DNA of 64,000 nt from Collinsella aerofaciens (lineage in GTDB: Bacteria > Actinomycetota > Coriobacteriia > Coriobacteriales > Coriobacteriaceae), in the NCBI RefSeq assembly GCF_028206995.1, contig NZ_JAQLFL010000008.1, positions 62,001-126,000 on the forward strand, read 5' to 3'. This document shows positions 1 through 8,840 of the stretch, in pieces; positions within the stretch are counted from its first letter, which is position 1, and each line of letters opens with the position of its first letter. A program made the position numbers and the translations under genes. The notes under the pieces are model-generated. The model worked only from the letters and a program-made list of their open reading frames with translations. It was not told where the DNA came from and searched no databases.

Positions 1-406
1 GGGCAACCAGGCCGTCATCGATCAGGATGAGGGAGCCCTTCTCGACCTCGGAGGGCAGAGCCAGGTAGTCGAGGGAGATGTGCTCAGCGGTGCCGTGGAA
101 ATCCTCGGTCGTGGGCTGAGCGGTGACGACGATCTTGTCGCCGGTCTTGACGGCAACCTTCTTGCCATCGACCAGAAGGCCGGTGCGGACCTCGGGGCCC
201 TTGGTGTCGAGCAGGATGCCGACGGGCAGACCGAGCTCCTTGGAAATACGACGGACGCGCTCGATGCGACCGTGGTGCTCGTCGTAGGATCCGTGCGAGA
301 AGTTAAAACGGGCGACGTTCATGCCCGCCTTGATCATCTCGCGGATGGTCTCGTCGCTATCGCAGGCGGGACCCATGGTGCATACAATCTTGGTGCGCTT
401 GTACAT
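1..406 (-). CDS. pyk: Pyruvate kinase, N-terminal part (runs off the window)
   Basis: Reading the minus strand from an ATG at 406 gives 135 codons of a pyruvate kinase N-terminus, beginning MYKRTKIVCTMGPACDSDET. The family signatures KIVCTMGPA, NVARFNFSHG (substrate and K+ site) and LLDTKGPEVRTG are all present. The enzyme converts phosphoenolpyruvate and ADP to pyruvate and ATP in the last step of glycolysis. A GGAGG motif sits 6-7 nt upstream of the ATG, so the start is secure. The remainder, including the Mg2+-binding segment, lies left of base 1. A TATAAT-like -10 in minus orientation is visible at 470-475, with a poor -35. Confidence 0.96.
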   Translation of the reverse strand, partial: MYKRTKIVCTMGPACDSDETIREMIKAGMNVARFNFSHGSYDEHHGRIERVRRISKELGLPVGILLDTKGPEVRTGLLVDGKKVAVKTGDKIVVTAQPTTEDFHGTAEHISLDYLALPSEVEKGSLILIDDGLVA

Positions 407-738
407 TCAGACCTCCATCTGACATCGTCTTGCGCTGATAGATAAACCATAAGAAATAAAACTGAGATGATTATAACGAAATGGCGACCGAATACCCCAA
501 AAAATCGACCGTATGCCGAATTAGAAGTTCATTTTTTGCGAAAAAACGGTATATGAAAAATCTTTACCAACCGTTCTGACCGCTGCTATCTGGGCGATAT
601 TTCAGTTTGATGATGCACCGAAGAAAAAACGTTTTATCAATGTTGAACATCATACGGTCTGCATCGTTGCGAATGGACCCTATTTCCAAATGGATTGTTT
701 TGGCTAGACGCGTTGCTTTGGGGTACCATAGCTCCACT

Positions 739-847
739 ATCAACTGCCGCTCAGCACGGCAGCCTTGATGAGCCCTTGCCCTTCTCCTGGGAATTATGAT
801 CGGGCATCAATCTGCTGAGTGGCCCGAATCCCAGGAGGGGACTCTAT
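739..847 (+). promoter_or_regulatory. Structured 5' leader with sequestered Shine-Dalgarno (candidate riboswitch or thermosensor)
   Basis: Two hairpins fill the leader of the P-type ATPase. The first joins ATCAA+CTGCCG (739-749) to CGGCAG+TTGAT (757-769). The second joins CTCCTGG (784-790) to CCAGGAG (831-837), and inside it GATCGGGC (798-805) to GCCCGAATC (822-830, one bulged A). Its 3' arm contains the AGGAGG ribosome-binding site at 833-838, so translation should be blocked when it forms. TTGATG+CCC (765-775) can instead pair with GGG+CATCAA (802-810), which would open both hairpins. A possible promoter is TTGGCT (700-705) with TACCAT (724-729). The remainder of the gap from 407 to 738 is AT-richer and shows no gene. 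I could not match it to a known riboswitch class. Confidence 0.55.
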
Positions 848-3529
848 ATGCAAAAGGAATACCTGTCCGCCGCGGCGGAGGTACTCAGCGACCAAGGTGT
901 CGATGAGAACCTCGGCCTGAGCAGCGACGAGGCGTCGTCGCGCCTCGCCAAGACAGGCCCTAACAAGCTTGAGGAAGCCGAGAAGACGCCGTTGTGGAAG
1001 CGCTTCTTTGAGCAGATGGCCGACCCCATGGTCATCATGCTGATCGTTGCCGCCGTCATCAGTGCACTCACGGGCATGGTCAAGGGCGAGGCGGACTTTG
1101 CCGATGTCGCCATCATCATGTTCGTCGTTATCGTCAACTCGGTGCTGGGCGTGGTCCAGGAGGCTAAAAGCGAGGAAGCTCTCGAGGCATTGCAGGAGAT
1201 GAGCGCCGCGCAGTCCAAGGTTCTGCGCGACGGCAAGCTCGTGCACCTGCCGAGCGCCGAGCTCGTGCCCGGTGACGTGATCATGCTCGAGGCGGGCGAC
1301 TCCGTCCCGGCCGACTGCCGCGTGCTCGAGAGCGCCACGATGAAGATCGAGGAGGCCGCCCTTACCGGCGAGTCCGTGCCCGTCGAGAAGCATGCCAACG
1401 TGATTGAGCTCGCCGCCGGCACCGACGACGTGCCGCTCGGCGACCGCAAGAACATGTGCTACATGGGTTCCACCGTGGTATACGGCCGCGGCCGCGCCGT
1501 CGTGGTCGGCACCGGCATGAACACCGAGATGGGTAAGATCGCCGGCGCCCTGGCCGAGGCCAAGGAAGAGCTCACGCCGCTGCAGGTGAAGCTTGCCGAG
1601 CTCAGCCGCATCCTCACCATTATGGTGATCGTCATCTGCGTCGTGATCTTTGGCGTCGACATCGTCCGCCACGGCGTGGGCAACGTCCTTACCGACCCGA
1701 CTGCCCTGCTCGACACCTTTATGGTCGCCGTCTCGCTCGCCGTCGCTGCCATCCCCGAGGGTCTGGTCGCTGTCGTGACCATCGTGCTTTCGCTTGGCGT
1801 GACCAAGATGGCCAAGCGCCAGGCAATCATCCGCAAGCTCTCTGCCGTCGAGACTCTCGGCTGCACGCAGACCATCTGCTCCGACAAGACCGGTACCCTT
1901 ACCCAGAACAAGATGACCGTCGTCAAGCACGAGCTCGCTGCGCCCAAGGAGAAGTTCCTGGCCGGCATGGCACTGTGCTCCGATGCCCAGTGGGACGAGG
2001 AGTTGGGCGAGGCCGTGGGCGAGCCGACCGAGTGTGCACTCGTCAACGATGCCGGCAAGGCTGGTCTTACTGGTCTGACTGCCGAGCACCCGCGCGTGGG
2101 CGAGGCCCCGTTCGACTCGGGCCGTAAGATGATGTCCGTGGTCGTCGAGACCCTGGACGGCGAGTACGAGCAGTACACCAAGGGCGCGCCCGACGTGGTG
2201 ATTGGCCTGTGCACCCACATCTATGACGGCGAGAAGGTCGTTCCGCTGACTGAGGAGCGCCGCGCCGAGCTCGTGGCAGCCAACAAGGCCATGGCCGACG
2301 AGGCCCTGCGCGTGCTGGCGCTGGCGAGCCGTACCTACACCGAGGTTCCCGCCGACTGCAGCCCCGCTGCGCTCGAGCATGACCTGGTCTTCTGCGGCCT
2401 GTCCGGCATGATCGACCCGGTCCGCCCCGAGGTGGCCGACGCTATCCGTGAGGCGCACGACGCCGGCATCCGCACTGTCATGATTACGGGCGACCATATC
2501 GACACCGCCGTGGCCATCGCCAAGCAGCTGGGCATCGTCGCCGATCGCAGCCAGGCTATCACCGGTGCCGACCTCGACCGCATGAGCGACGAGGAGCTCG
2601 ACGCGCACATCGAGGATTACGGCGTGTACGCCCGTGTCCAGCCCGAGCACAAGACCCGCATCGTCGAGGCTTGGAAGTCGCGCGACCAGATCGTGGCCAT
2701 GACGGGCGACGGCGTCAACGACGCCCCGTCCATCAAACGCGCCGACATCGGCGTGGGCATGGGCATCACCGGCACCGACGTTACCAAGAACGTTGCCGAC
2801 ATGGTGCTCGCCGACGACAACTTCGCCACCATCATCGGTGCTTGCGAAGAGGGCCGTCGCATCTACGACAACATCCGCAAGGTCATCCAGTTCCTGCTTT
2901 CGGCCAACCTTGCCGAGGTGTTCTCGGTGTTTATCGCTACGCTTATCGGCTTTACCATCTTCCAACCGGTGCAGCTGCTGTGGGTGAACCTGGTTACCGA
3001 CTGCTTCCCCGCGCTCGCGCTGGGCATGGAAGACGCCGAGGGCGACATCATGAAGCGCAAGCCGCGCAACGCCAAGGACGGCGTCTTTGCCGGCAATATG
3101 GGTCTGGACTGCGTGGTCCAGGGCCTAATCATCACCGTGCTGGTGCTGGCGAGCTTCTTTGTGGGCGTGTACTTTGACATGGGCTACATCCACATCGCCG
3201 ATATGATCGCCGGCAATGCCGACGAGGAAGGCGTGATGATGGCGTTCATCACGCTCAACATGGTCGAGATTTTCCACTGCTTCAATATGCGCAGCCGTCG
3301 TGCGTCGCTGTTCACCATGAAGAAGCAGAACAAGTGGCTGTGGGCTTCCGCCGCGCTGGCACTGGTGCTGACGGTGATCGTGACCGTGCAGCCGACGCTT
3401 GCCGAGATGTTCTTTGGCCCCGTGACGCTTGAGCTCAAGGGCGTTCTTGCCGCGCTGGGTCTGGCCTTCCTGATCATCCCGCTTATGGAGATCTACAAGG
3501 CGATCATGCGCGCTGTGGAGAAAGAGTAG
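848..3529 (+). CDS. P-type cation-transporting ATPase (P2A, calcium-type)
   Basis: This 893-residue membrane pump couples ATP hydrolysis to cation export. Domain order is an N-terminal cation-ATPase domain (about 5-75), M1/M2 (about 58-105), the actuator with LTGESVP (about 175), M3/M4 with IPEGLVAVVTIV (about 300), the phosphorylation motif DKTGTLT with Asp346, KGAPD in the nucleotide domain (about 445), TGDGVNDAP (about 620), and six C-terminal helices. The PEGL motif in M4 and the overall length fit the PacL/SERCA-like P2A group, so Ca2+ (possibly Mn2+) is the likely substrate; the ion itself is inferred. The ATG at 848 has AGGAGG 9 nt upstream, inside the leader hairpin. Confidence 0.93.
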   Translation: MQKEYLSAAAEVLSDQGVDENLGLSSDEASSRLAKTGPNKLEEAEKTPLWKRFFEQMADPMVIMLIVAAVISALTGMVKGEADFADVAIIMFVVIVNSVLGVVQEAKSEEALEALQEMSAAQSKVLRDGKLVHLPSAELVPGDVIMLEAGDSVPADCRVLESATMKIEEAALTGESVPVEKHANVIELAAGTDDVPLGDRKNMCYMGSTVVYGRGRAVVVGTGMNTEMGKIAGALAEAKEELTPLQVKLAELSRILTIMVIVICVVIFGVDIVRHGVGNVLTDPTALLDTFMVAVSLAVAAIPEGLVAVVTIVLSLGVTKMAKRQAIIRKLSAVETLGCTQTICSDKTGTLTQNKMTVVKHELAAPKEKFLAGMALCSDAQWDEELGEAVGEPTECALVNDAGKAGLTGLTAEHPRVGEAPFDSGRKMMSVVVETLDGEYEQYTKGAPDVVIGLCTHIYDGEKVVPLTEERRAELVAANKAMADEALRVLALASRTYTEVPADCSPAALEHDLVFCGLSGMIDPVRPEVADAIREAHDAGIRTVMITGDHIDTAVAIAKQLGIVADRSQAITGADLDRMSDEELDAHIEDYGVYARVQPEHKTRIVEAWKSRDQIVAMTGDGVNDAPSIKRADIGVGMGITGTDVTKNVADMVLADDNFATIIGACEEGRRIYDNIRKVIQFLLSANLAEVFSVFIATLIGFTIFQPVQLLWVNLVTDCFPALALGMEDAEGDIMKRKPRNAKDGVFAGNMGLDCVVQGLIITVLVLASFFVGVYFDMGYIHIADMIAGNADEEGVMMAFITLNMVEIFHCFNMRSRRASLFTMKKQNKWLWASAALALVLTVIVTVQPTLAEMFFGPVTLELKGVLAALGLAFLIIPLMEIYKAIMRAVEKE

Positions 3530-3540
3530 CGTACTCGTCC

Positions 3541-3628
3541 GGGCCCGCCCCACGCCCTTTCTCCCTCACTGGTCCTCGCGCTTCGCGCTGCGGGATCGTT
3601 CGGGAGAAAGGGCTTCCGGGGCGGGCCC
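3541..3628. repeat. Long nested inverted repeat behind the ATPase gene
   Basis: The outer arms GGGCCCGCCCC (3541-3551) and GGGGCGGGCCC (3618-3628) are perfect complements. So are the inner arms CCCTTTCTCCC (3555-3565) and GGGAGAAAGGG (3602-3612). The centre (3566-3601) holds GTCCTC followed by a GCGC/GCGC mini-stem and TGCGGGAT. It begins 11 bp after the stop codon and has no T-tract, so it is not a classical intrinsic terminator. Two other copies of this architecture occur at 55302-55408 and 57776-57887. Confidence 0.8.
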
Positions 3629-3687
3629 TGCGGTATCCTTGCTGGCTTTTCTTCCGTGCGGATGAAAAGGGCTGAGGGAAAGTTTGT

Positions 3688-3721
3688 GAGCTGGTCGGGC
3701 TTTGCCCGGCCAGCTCTTTTT
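3688..3721 (+). terminator. Intrinsic terminator between the ATPase and rsgA
   Basis: GAGCTGGTCGGGC (3688-3700) and GCCCGGCCAGCTC (3704-3716) form a near-perfect stem with a TTT loop, followed by five T residues. A TAAAAT -10-like box at 3726-3731 follows at once, so rsgA probably has its own promoter. Confidence 0.85.
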
Positions 3722-3769
3722 GATTTAAAATACCTGCTCAGTTGTGATTTGTGGTGCTGGGAGGCGCTT

Positions 3770-4954
3770 GTGGGCAAGGCTAAGGCTAAAGCGAAGAAAA
3801 AGACGACGGGGGCGCGGGCTAAGCGCGATCGTCGTCGGAAGCTTGCGACCGAAGCGCCCGTGTCTGCCGAGGAGTTGTTGGCGAGCGTACCGGGGCTCGA
3901 TGCGCTGCAGGATGTTCCGGCGTTTGATGACCTGCCGGTCGATGAAGCCCAGCAGACTGCCTTTGATGATTTCTGCGCACATGCCGAGGAGCCCGAGCAG
4001 ATGCAGCTTGGCGCCGTGGTGCGCTTGGATCGCGGGTTTCCGCTGGTGGCGACTGCCAACGATACCTTCCGCGCCGAGCATGCCGTGGGGTTTGCCAAGT
4101 CGCGCGGCGAGGACGAGGTCCTGCTGCCTGCCGTGGGCGACCGTGTGGCGGTGCGCCGCGCTCCCGGGCACGATATGGGCGTGATTGAGTGCGTGCTGCC
4201 GCGCCGTACGAGCTTTGAGCGTTGGCGCGGCCGTGCCCGCGGAGAGCGCCAGGTGCTCTGCTCCAACGTGGATAGCGTGCTAATCGTGCAGGCGCTCGGT
4301 GCCGGCGAGGTACTGCTCGACCGCGTGGCGCGTTCGCTGGTGTTGGCGCTCGACTGCGATGCCGAGCCGGTGGTAGTGCTCACCAAAGCTGACCGTTGCG
4401 ATGCCGAGGAGCTCGAGCGCGATCTGGACCGCGTGCGCTGCCTGGTGGGTCCGGACGTGCGCGTAATCGTGACGTCCTCTGCCGAGGGCCGCGGCCTGGA
4501 CGAGGTACGCGCCTGCGTGCCCGCCGGGAGCTGTGCCATGATTTTGGGCGAATCGGGTGCCGGCAAGTCGACGCTGCTCAATGCGCTGCTGGGCCACGAT
4601 GCGTTGGCGACCGGCGGTGTGCGCGAACGCGACGACCAGGGCCGTCACACTACCGTCGCGCGCGTGATGGTGGCGCTACCGGGCGACGCCGGCGTGATCG
4701 CCGATGCCCCGGGCCTACGCAGCCTACCGCTCGTGGGTCACGAGCGGGGTCTGGCGCGCGCCTTCCCCGAGATTGTCGAGGCATCGCGTGCGTGCCGGTT
4801 TGGCGATTGCACGCATACCCATGAGCCGGGTTGTGCCGTTCGCGAGGCCGAGGACGCCGGGCAGATCGACAGCCTGCGTTTGGAAACGTTCCAAAACTTG
4901 GCGTCATCCATGCGCGTGAGTGCTCAAATGCTCGATCCCGATGTCCATCTGTAA
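3770..4954 (+). CDS. rsgA: Ribosome small subunit-dependent GTPase RsgA
   Basis: RsgA is a circularly permuted GTPase that checks late 30S maturation. The order seen is a long basic N-terminal extension (KAKAKAKKKTTGARAKRDRRR), an OB-like domain, the G4 motif TKAD (about residue 205), the P-loop GESGAGKST (about 261), and a C-terminal zinc knuckle CRFGDCTHTHEPGC (about 343). The G4-before-G1 order is the family hallmark. I chose the GTG at 3770 because GGGAGG sits 5 nt upstream; an in-frame ATG at 3656 would translate through the terminator hairpin. The protein is 394 residues. The extension of about 80 residues is longer than in most RsgA. Confidence 0.93.
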   Translation: MGKAKAKAKKKTTGARAKRDRRRKLATEAPVSAEELLASVPGLDALQDVPAFDDLPVDEAQQTAFDDFCAHAEEPEQMQLGAVVRLDRGFPLVATANDTFRAEHAVGFAKSRGEDEVLLPAVGDRVAVRRAPGHDMGVIECVLPRRTSFERWRGRARGERQVLCSNVDSVLIVQALGAGEVLLDRVARSLVLALDCDAEPVVVLTKADRCDAEELERDLDRVRCLVGPDVRVIVTSSAEGRGLDEVRACVPAGSCAMILGESGAGKSTLLNALLGHDALATGGVRERDDQGRHTTVARVMVALPGDAGVIADAPGLRSLPLVGHERGLARAFPEIVEASRACRFGDCTHTHEPGCAVREAEDAGQIDSLRLETFQNLASSMRVSAQMLDPDVHL

Positions 4955-4972
4955 TTGATTTTTCCTATGACA

Positions 4973-5006
4973 GCCGTCTCCCAACTGTTCGGGAGACGGC
5001 TTTTTT
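4973..5006 (+). terminator. Intrinsic terminator of rsgA
   Basis: A perfect 10-bp stem, GCCGTCTCCC (4973-4982) with GGGAGACGGC (4991-5000), has an 8-nt loop and six T residues. Confidence 0.93.
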
Positions 5007-5046
5007 GCTGCGGAAAAGCCTCGAAACATGCAGTTTGCTGACGTAC

Positions 5047-5109
5047 TGACCAAAACCTTGCCACGAGCTTGACGGGCTGGTCAGCTTTTGGTCAGCGATT
5101 GGTTTGACA
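5047..5109 (+). promoter_or_regulatory. Candidate control region of the tad operon
   Basis: TGACCAAAA (5047-5055) and TTTTGGTCA (5086-5094) form a perfect 9-bp inverted repeat, and a further GGTCAGC lies at 5079-5085. A consensus -35 TTGACA is at 5104-5109, but no good -10 lies 16-18 bp downstream. The repeats resemble operator half-sites upstream of the first tad gene; the regulator is unknown. Confidence 0.35.
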
Positions 5110-5206
5110 TCGAAAACCAAAATCGCAATTGCGCCGCTTTGCACTTTGACCGCCCAGACAATGGTGGTACGGACATTCGCCCGGCACTGCCATGAGAGGA
5201 GCGGCC

Positions 5207-5866
5207 GTGAACAAGAGCAAACGCATCGCCATCAGTCTGGTCGCGGGCGTGCTCGCTGCTCTGCTCTGCATGGTTTACGGCTCGTCGATCCGCTCGCAAG
5301 CCGAACAGGTCCAGGCTGAGACCTTGGCCAAGTACGGTGGCGATCGCGTCGAGGTATGCGTCGCGGCGCGCGATATCGATGTGGGCGAGACCCTCGATGA
5401 GACCAATGTCATAACCCAGGAATGGCTGACGAGCCTGTTGCCGCGTGACGCGGCGACCGAGCTGCGCCAGGTGCGCGGCGACGTGACGACTTCGCGTATT
5501 CCCAAAAACGCCGTGATCTGCAATGTCTACACCAAGGCCGAGAGTCACAAGCTCGAGGTGCCTAAGGGCAAGGTCGCCGTTTCGGTGGCGGTCGATGCCG
5601 AGCACTCGGTCGGCGGTGCTACGGGCGTGGGCAGCTACGTGGATGTGTATGTGCAAAAAGACGGCGTAACCGATCGGTTGTGCGGCGCGTACGTGATCGA
5701 TACCAGTGAAGATTCCGGTGCCACGCGCGAGGGCAAGATCGAATGGGTGACGCTGGCGGCTGACCCCGAAGACGTCAAGGAACTGCTGGGGGCATCGGGC
5801 AAGGGAACGGTCAGCTTGACGATTCCCTCCACGGCGCGCGGCAAAAAGAGCGGAGGCGACGAGTGA
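5207..5866 (+). CDS. cpaB: Flp pilus assembly protein CpaB/RcpC (SAF domain)
   Basis: The protein has 219 residues: one N-terminal membrane helix (ISLVAGVLAALLCMVYG), then a SAF-type domain with VAARDIDVGETLDETNV and a second strand-rich region with KGKVAVSVAVDAEHSVGG. CpaB/RcpC proteins are envelope components of Tad pilus machines. The GTG at 5207 has GAGGAG 5 nt upstream; the ATG at 5192 has no ribosome-binding site. It is first in a run of overlapping tad genes and is absent of any neighbouring secretin, as expected for a single-membrane cell. Confidence 0.82.
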   Translation: MNKSKRIAISLVAGVLAALLCMVYGSSIRSQAEQVQAETLAKYGGDRVEVCVAARDIDVGETLDETNVITQEWLTSLLPRDAATELRQVRGDVTTSRIPKNAVICNVYTKAESHKLEVPKGKVAVSVAVDAEHSVGGATGVGSYVDVYVQKDGVTDRLCGAYVIDTSEDSGATREGKIEWVTLAADPEDVKELLGASGKGTVSLTIPSTARGKKSGGDE

Positions 5867-7515
5867 TGAAGGCGATCTGGCTTGCGTGCTGCGCGTGCGG
5901 CGATTACGGGCTGTTGCAGCGGGAAGTCGAGGGCCGTGATACGGGTGCACAGGTGCTTCGCGTGGGTGACCTGGACGGGCTGGTTTCCATGGCGCGGGCG
6001 TTTCCGTCGCGCCGCGGGGCTGCCATCATCGCGGCGTCTCTGTTTGATATCGAAGATGTGCGCAAGACTGTTGCGCGCCTGACGGCCGAAGGCCGCGTGA
6101 GTCGCGTGGTCGTGTTGATAGAAGCGCTCGATCCGTCGGATATCGAGGGACTGTTTCGCGCGGGGGCGACCGAGGTCATCGCTGCGCACAGTATATGCGG
6201 CAACGGGCGCGCGGGCGAGGGAGCGGTTGATTCCGATCGGCGCATGACGATTGAGCCCGATGCTTTTGTTGATAGGGAACCCGGGGCGCCTCGCGCTACA
6301 AGAGGCCCGCGTGTTGATGATTATGGAAAAGCGGAAGCCGAGCATGGTCGGCGCCCCCGGAACCCCCTTGTATACGATGACGCTGGAGGGCCGGCACAGC
6401 ATGCTGGCGACTCCCCGGCTGTAGATATGGGATACGTGCACGGCGTGAATCTGGCGGATGAACTCGACGAAGTTGAGGGCTTTGCCGGGTGCGGCGAGTT
6501 GTCGCTGATGCAGCATGAGCAGATTGCACAGAACGAGCCTGCCTTGCAGACCGAACAAGCTGCCATGCCGGCTTGGACGCAGCGTGTGGTTGCGGCGGGG
6601 GAGACGGGGACGCTGTCGCCGACGCCCGCCCCGCCGCCTCCGATGCCGCCGGCAGACGCTGCCGCTCCGCAGCATCGAGCTCCGGTCATCTGCGCCATTT
6701 CGGGTTCGGGCGGTTGCGGCAAGTCGACGATCGTTGCCACCATGGCACACACATCGTCGCTGTTGGGCTTGCGTGCCGCCGTGCTCGACCTGGACCTGAT
6801 GTTTGGAAACCTTTACGACTTGTTAGGCGTCGATGCTCCGCGCGATATGGCGGCACTTATCGAGCCGGCGGCGGCGGGCGCGCTCACCGAGCCGGATATC
6901 GTAGCCACATCGATGCGCGTGGCGCCAGGCGTTACGCTCTGGGGTCCCGTTGCGGCGCCCGAGCAAGCCGAGCTCATGGCACGTCCGGTGGAGCTACTGC
7001 TTGATGTTTTGCGTCGCGAATCCGACGTAGTCTTTATCGATACCTCGGTCTTTTGGGGCGACGCCGTGGCGGCTGCGGTGGCGGCGAGCGACCGCTGCCT
7101 GATCGTTGGCGATGCTGCGGTGTCGTCCGCGACATCGGCGTCGCGCGTCATTGAACTGGCAAGTCGAGTAGGTGTGCCGCGCACGCGCATGAGCGCCGTG
7201 TTCAACCGGTTCGGTGCGCGCGGGGCAGACGAGGACGTCGCCATGCGCTTTGAGATTGCCTGTGCGTTGAGCTCCAAGATTCGTATCGCCGATGGCGGGC
7301 AGGATCTCGCCGCGCTCATGGCGTTTGGGCGCGCTGATGAGGCAGTGGGGCAGACCAGCGCTTTTGCGACCAGCGTGCGCGAGGCCACGCGCGAGATGCT
7401 CGTGGAACTGGGGTGCGCCGTCGGCCCTTGGAGCGATATGGTCGCCGACCGTGCAACGCGCACCGAACGCCCGCGTATCCGCCTTCCCTGGTCGCGCGAG
7501 GGTGATCAGCGATGA
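5866..7515 (+). CDS. cpaE: Tad pilus assembly ATPase CpaE/TadZ (MinD-like)
   Basis: The protein has 549 residues. The N-terminal 120 or so resemble a degenerate receiver domain, followed by a low-complexity proline-rich linker (about 240-270) and a MinD/ParA-type ATPase with P-loop GSGGCGKST near residue 280 and DLDLMFGNLYDLLG downstream. CpaE/TadZ places the pilus machine at the pole in other bacteria. The gene starts within the cpaB stop (TGATG); a GTG at 5863 is an equally possible start. GGAGG lies at 5852-5856. It overlaps the next gene by ATGA. Confidence 0.85.
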   Translation: MKAIWLACCACGDYGLLQREVEGRDTGAQVLRVGDLDGLVSMARAFPSRRGAAIIAASLFDIEDVRKTVARLTAEGRVSRVVVLIEALDPSDIEGLFRAGATEVIAAHSICGNGRAGEGAVDSDRRMTIEPDAFVDREPGAPRATRGPRVDDYGKAEAEHGRRPRNPLVYDDAGGPAQHAGDSPAVDMGYVHGVNLADELDEVEGFAGCGELSLMQHEQIAQNEPALQTEQAAMPAWTQRVVAAGETGTLSPTPAPPPPMPPADAAAPQHRAPVICAISGSGGCGKSTIVATMAHTSSLLGLRAAVLDLDLMFGNLYDLLGVDAPRDMAALIEPAAAGALTEPDIVATSMRVAPGVTLWGPVAAPEQAELMARPVELLLDVLRRESDVVFIDTSVFWGDAVAAAVAASDRCLIVGDAAVSSATSASRVIELASRVGVPRTRMSAVFNRFGARGADEDVAMRFEIACALSSKIRIADGGQDLAALMAFGRADEAVGQTSAFATSVREATREMLVELGCAVGPWSDMVADRATRTERPRIRLPWSREGDQR

Positions 7516-8840
7516 GCCTGCAAACGAGGATTAAGGCTGCCGGCGCTGCAGCGGGGGCAGCGCCTGTAGATGCGGGGCGTCGCCGCGCAGTGAAACGACG
7601 CACCAAGTGCGCCGTGATGGACCGCATGGGTTACGACGAAGTGGCGCGTATCAGCGCCTATATCGACCCGGCACTTGCCCGCTCGGAATTGCGTCCCGCG
7701 GTGGAGGCGGCGCTCAATGTTGAGGAACCGACCGATCTCGCGACGACCGAGCGCGAGACCATCATCGACGAGGTTTTGGATGACGTAGTGGGCCTGGGGC
7801 CGTTGCAGCCGCTCATCGAGGACGACACCGTTACCGAGATCATGATCAACGGCTGCCGCTCGGCTTTCTTTGAACGCGGCGGCGTCTTGCACCCCATCGA
7901 GCATGCGTTTGAGGATGATGAACAGATCCGTGTGCTTATCGACCGCATCATCTCGCCACTTGGCCGCCGTATCGACGAGCGCAGCCCCATCGTCAACGCC
8001 CGCCTCAAAACGGGCTATCGCGTCAACGCGGTGATTCCGCCTGTGGCGATTGACGGACCGATTCTCACCATCCGAAAGTTCTCGGACCGCATCTGCTCGC
8101 TGGACGAGCTTGTGGGGCTGGGGTCGCTGCCGCTTTGGTATGCGCAGCTGTTGTCGTGCGCGGTGTCGCTGCGACAGGACCTGGCGGTTGCGGGAGGCAC
8201 GGGATCTGGTAAGACCACCCTGCTCAACGCGTTGTCATGTGAGATTTCCACCGGCGAGCGCATCGTGACGATCGAGGACTCTGCCGAGCTCAAGTTTGCG
8301 CATCATCCGCACGTGGTGCGTCTAGAGGCGCGCGAGGCTTCAATTGAGGGCGAGGGCGCGGTGACGATCCGCGACCTGGTGACCAATGCCCTGCGCATGC
8401 GCCCCGACCGCATCGTGGTGGGCGAGGTGCGCGGTGCCGAGTGCTGCGACATGTTGCAGGCCATGAACACGGGCCACGACGGGTCGCTCACCACGCTTCA
8501 TGCGGGTTCCGAGCAGGAGACCGTGGTGCGTCTGACGTTGCTTGCACGTTATGGCATCGATCTGCCGAGCGAGCTCATCGAAGAGCAGATTGCCATGGCG
8601 CTCGACGGCATCGTGATGTCCGAGCGCCACGCCGATGGCAGGCGCTTCGTCTCCTCGTATTCGGGGGTGCGTCGCGCCGCGTCGGGCGGCGTAGAGCTCG
8701 AGCGCTATGTGACTTTCGATGCCGCCGAGCGCACCTGGACGCTTGACCGCGAGCCGCCGTTTATCGCAGAAGGCCTGCGGTCGGGGACGCTCACACAAGA
8801 GGAGGTGGACGAATGGAGGTCGCTGTGCCCCTCGTCGTAG
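7512..8840 (+). CDS. tadA: Tad pilus secretion ATPase TadA/CpaF
   Basis: This 442-residue type II/IV secretion ATPase drives Flp pilus assembly. It shows the [21 protein letters not shown] segment, Walker [10 protein letters not shown] near 226-235, the Asp box [12 protein letters not shown], Walker [12 protein letters not shown] and the His box [13 protein letters not shown]. All match the CpaF subfamily. The start codon overlaps the cpaE stop, suggesting translational coupling. Confidence 0.95.
   Translation: MSLQTRIKAAGAAAGAAPVDAGRRRAVKRRTKCAVMDRMGYDEVARISAYIDPALARSELRPAVEAALNVEEPTDLATTERETIIDEVLDDVVGLGPLQPLIEDDTVTEIMINGCRSAFFERGGVLHPIEHAFEDDEQIRVLIDRIISPLGRRIDERSPIVNARLKTGYRVNAVIPPVAIDGPILTIRKFSDRICSLDELVGLGSLPLWYAQLLSCAVSLRQDLAVAGGTGSGKTTLLNALSCEISTGERIVTIEDSAELKFAHHPHVVRLEAREASIEGEGAVTIRDLVTNALRMRPDRIVVGEVRGAECCDMLQAMNTGHDGSLTTLHAGSEQETVVRLTLLARYGIDLPSELIEEQIAMALDGIVMSERHADGRRFVSSYSGVRRAASGGVELERYVTFDAAERTWTLDREPPFIAEGLRSGTLTQEEVDEWRSLCPSS

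Noticed and set aside
700..847. A yybP-ykoY (Mn2+), M-box or NiCo riboswitch in the ATPase leader.
   Set aside because: The conserved loop sequences of these classes that I know (for example GGGGAGUAG of yybP-ykoY) are absent, so no class is assigned.
794..2965. A 723-codon open frame on the minus strand under the P-type ATPase.
   Set aside because: It is antisense to a gene with all catalytic motifs; its translation is rich in His, Asp, Gly and Leu, typical of an antisense frame in GC-rich DNA, and has no ribosome-binding site.
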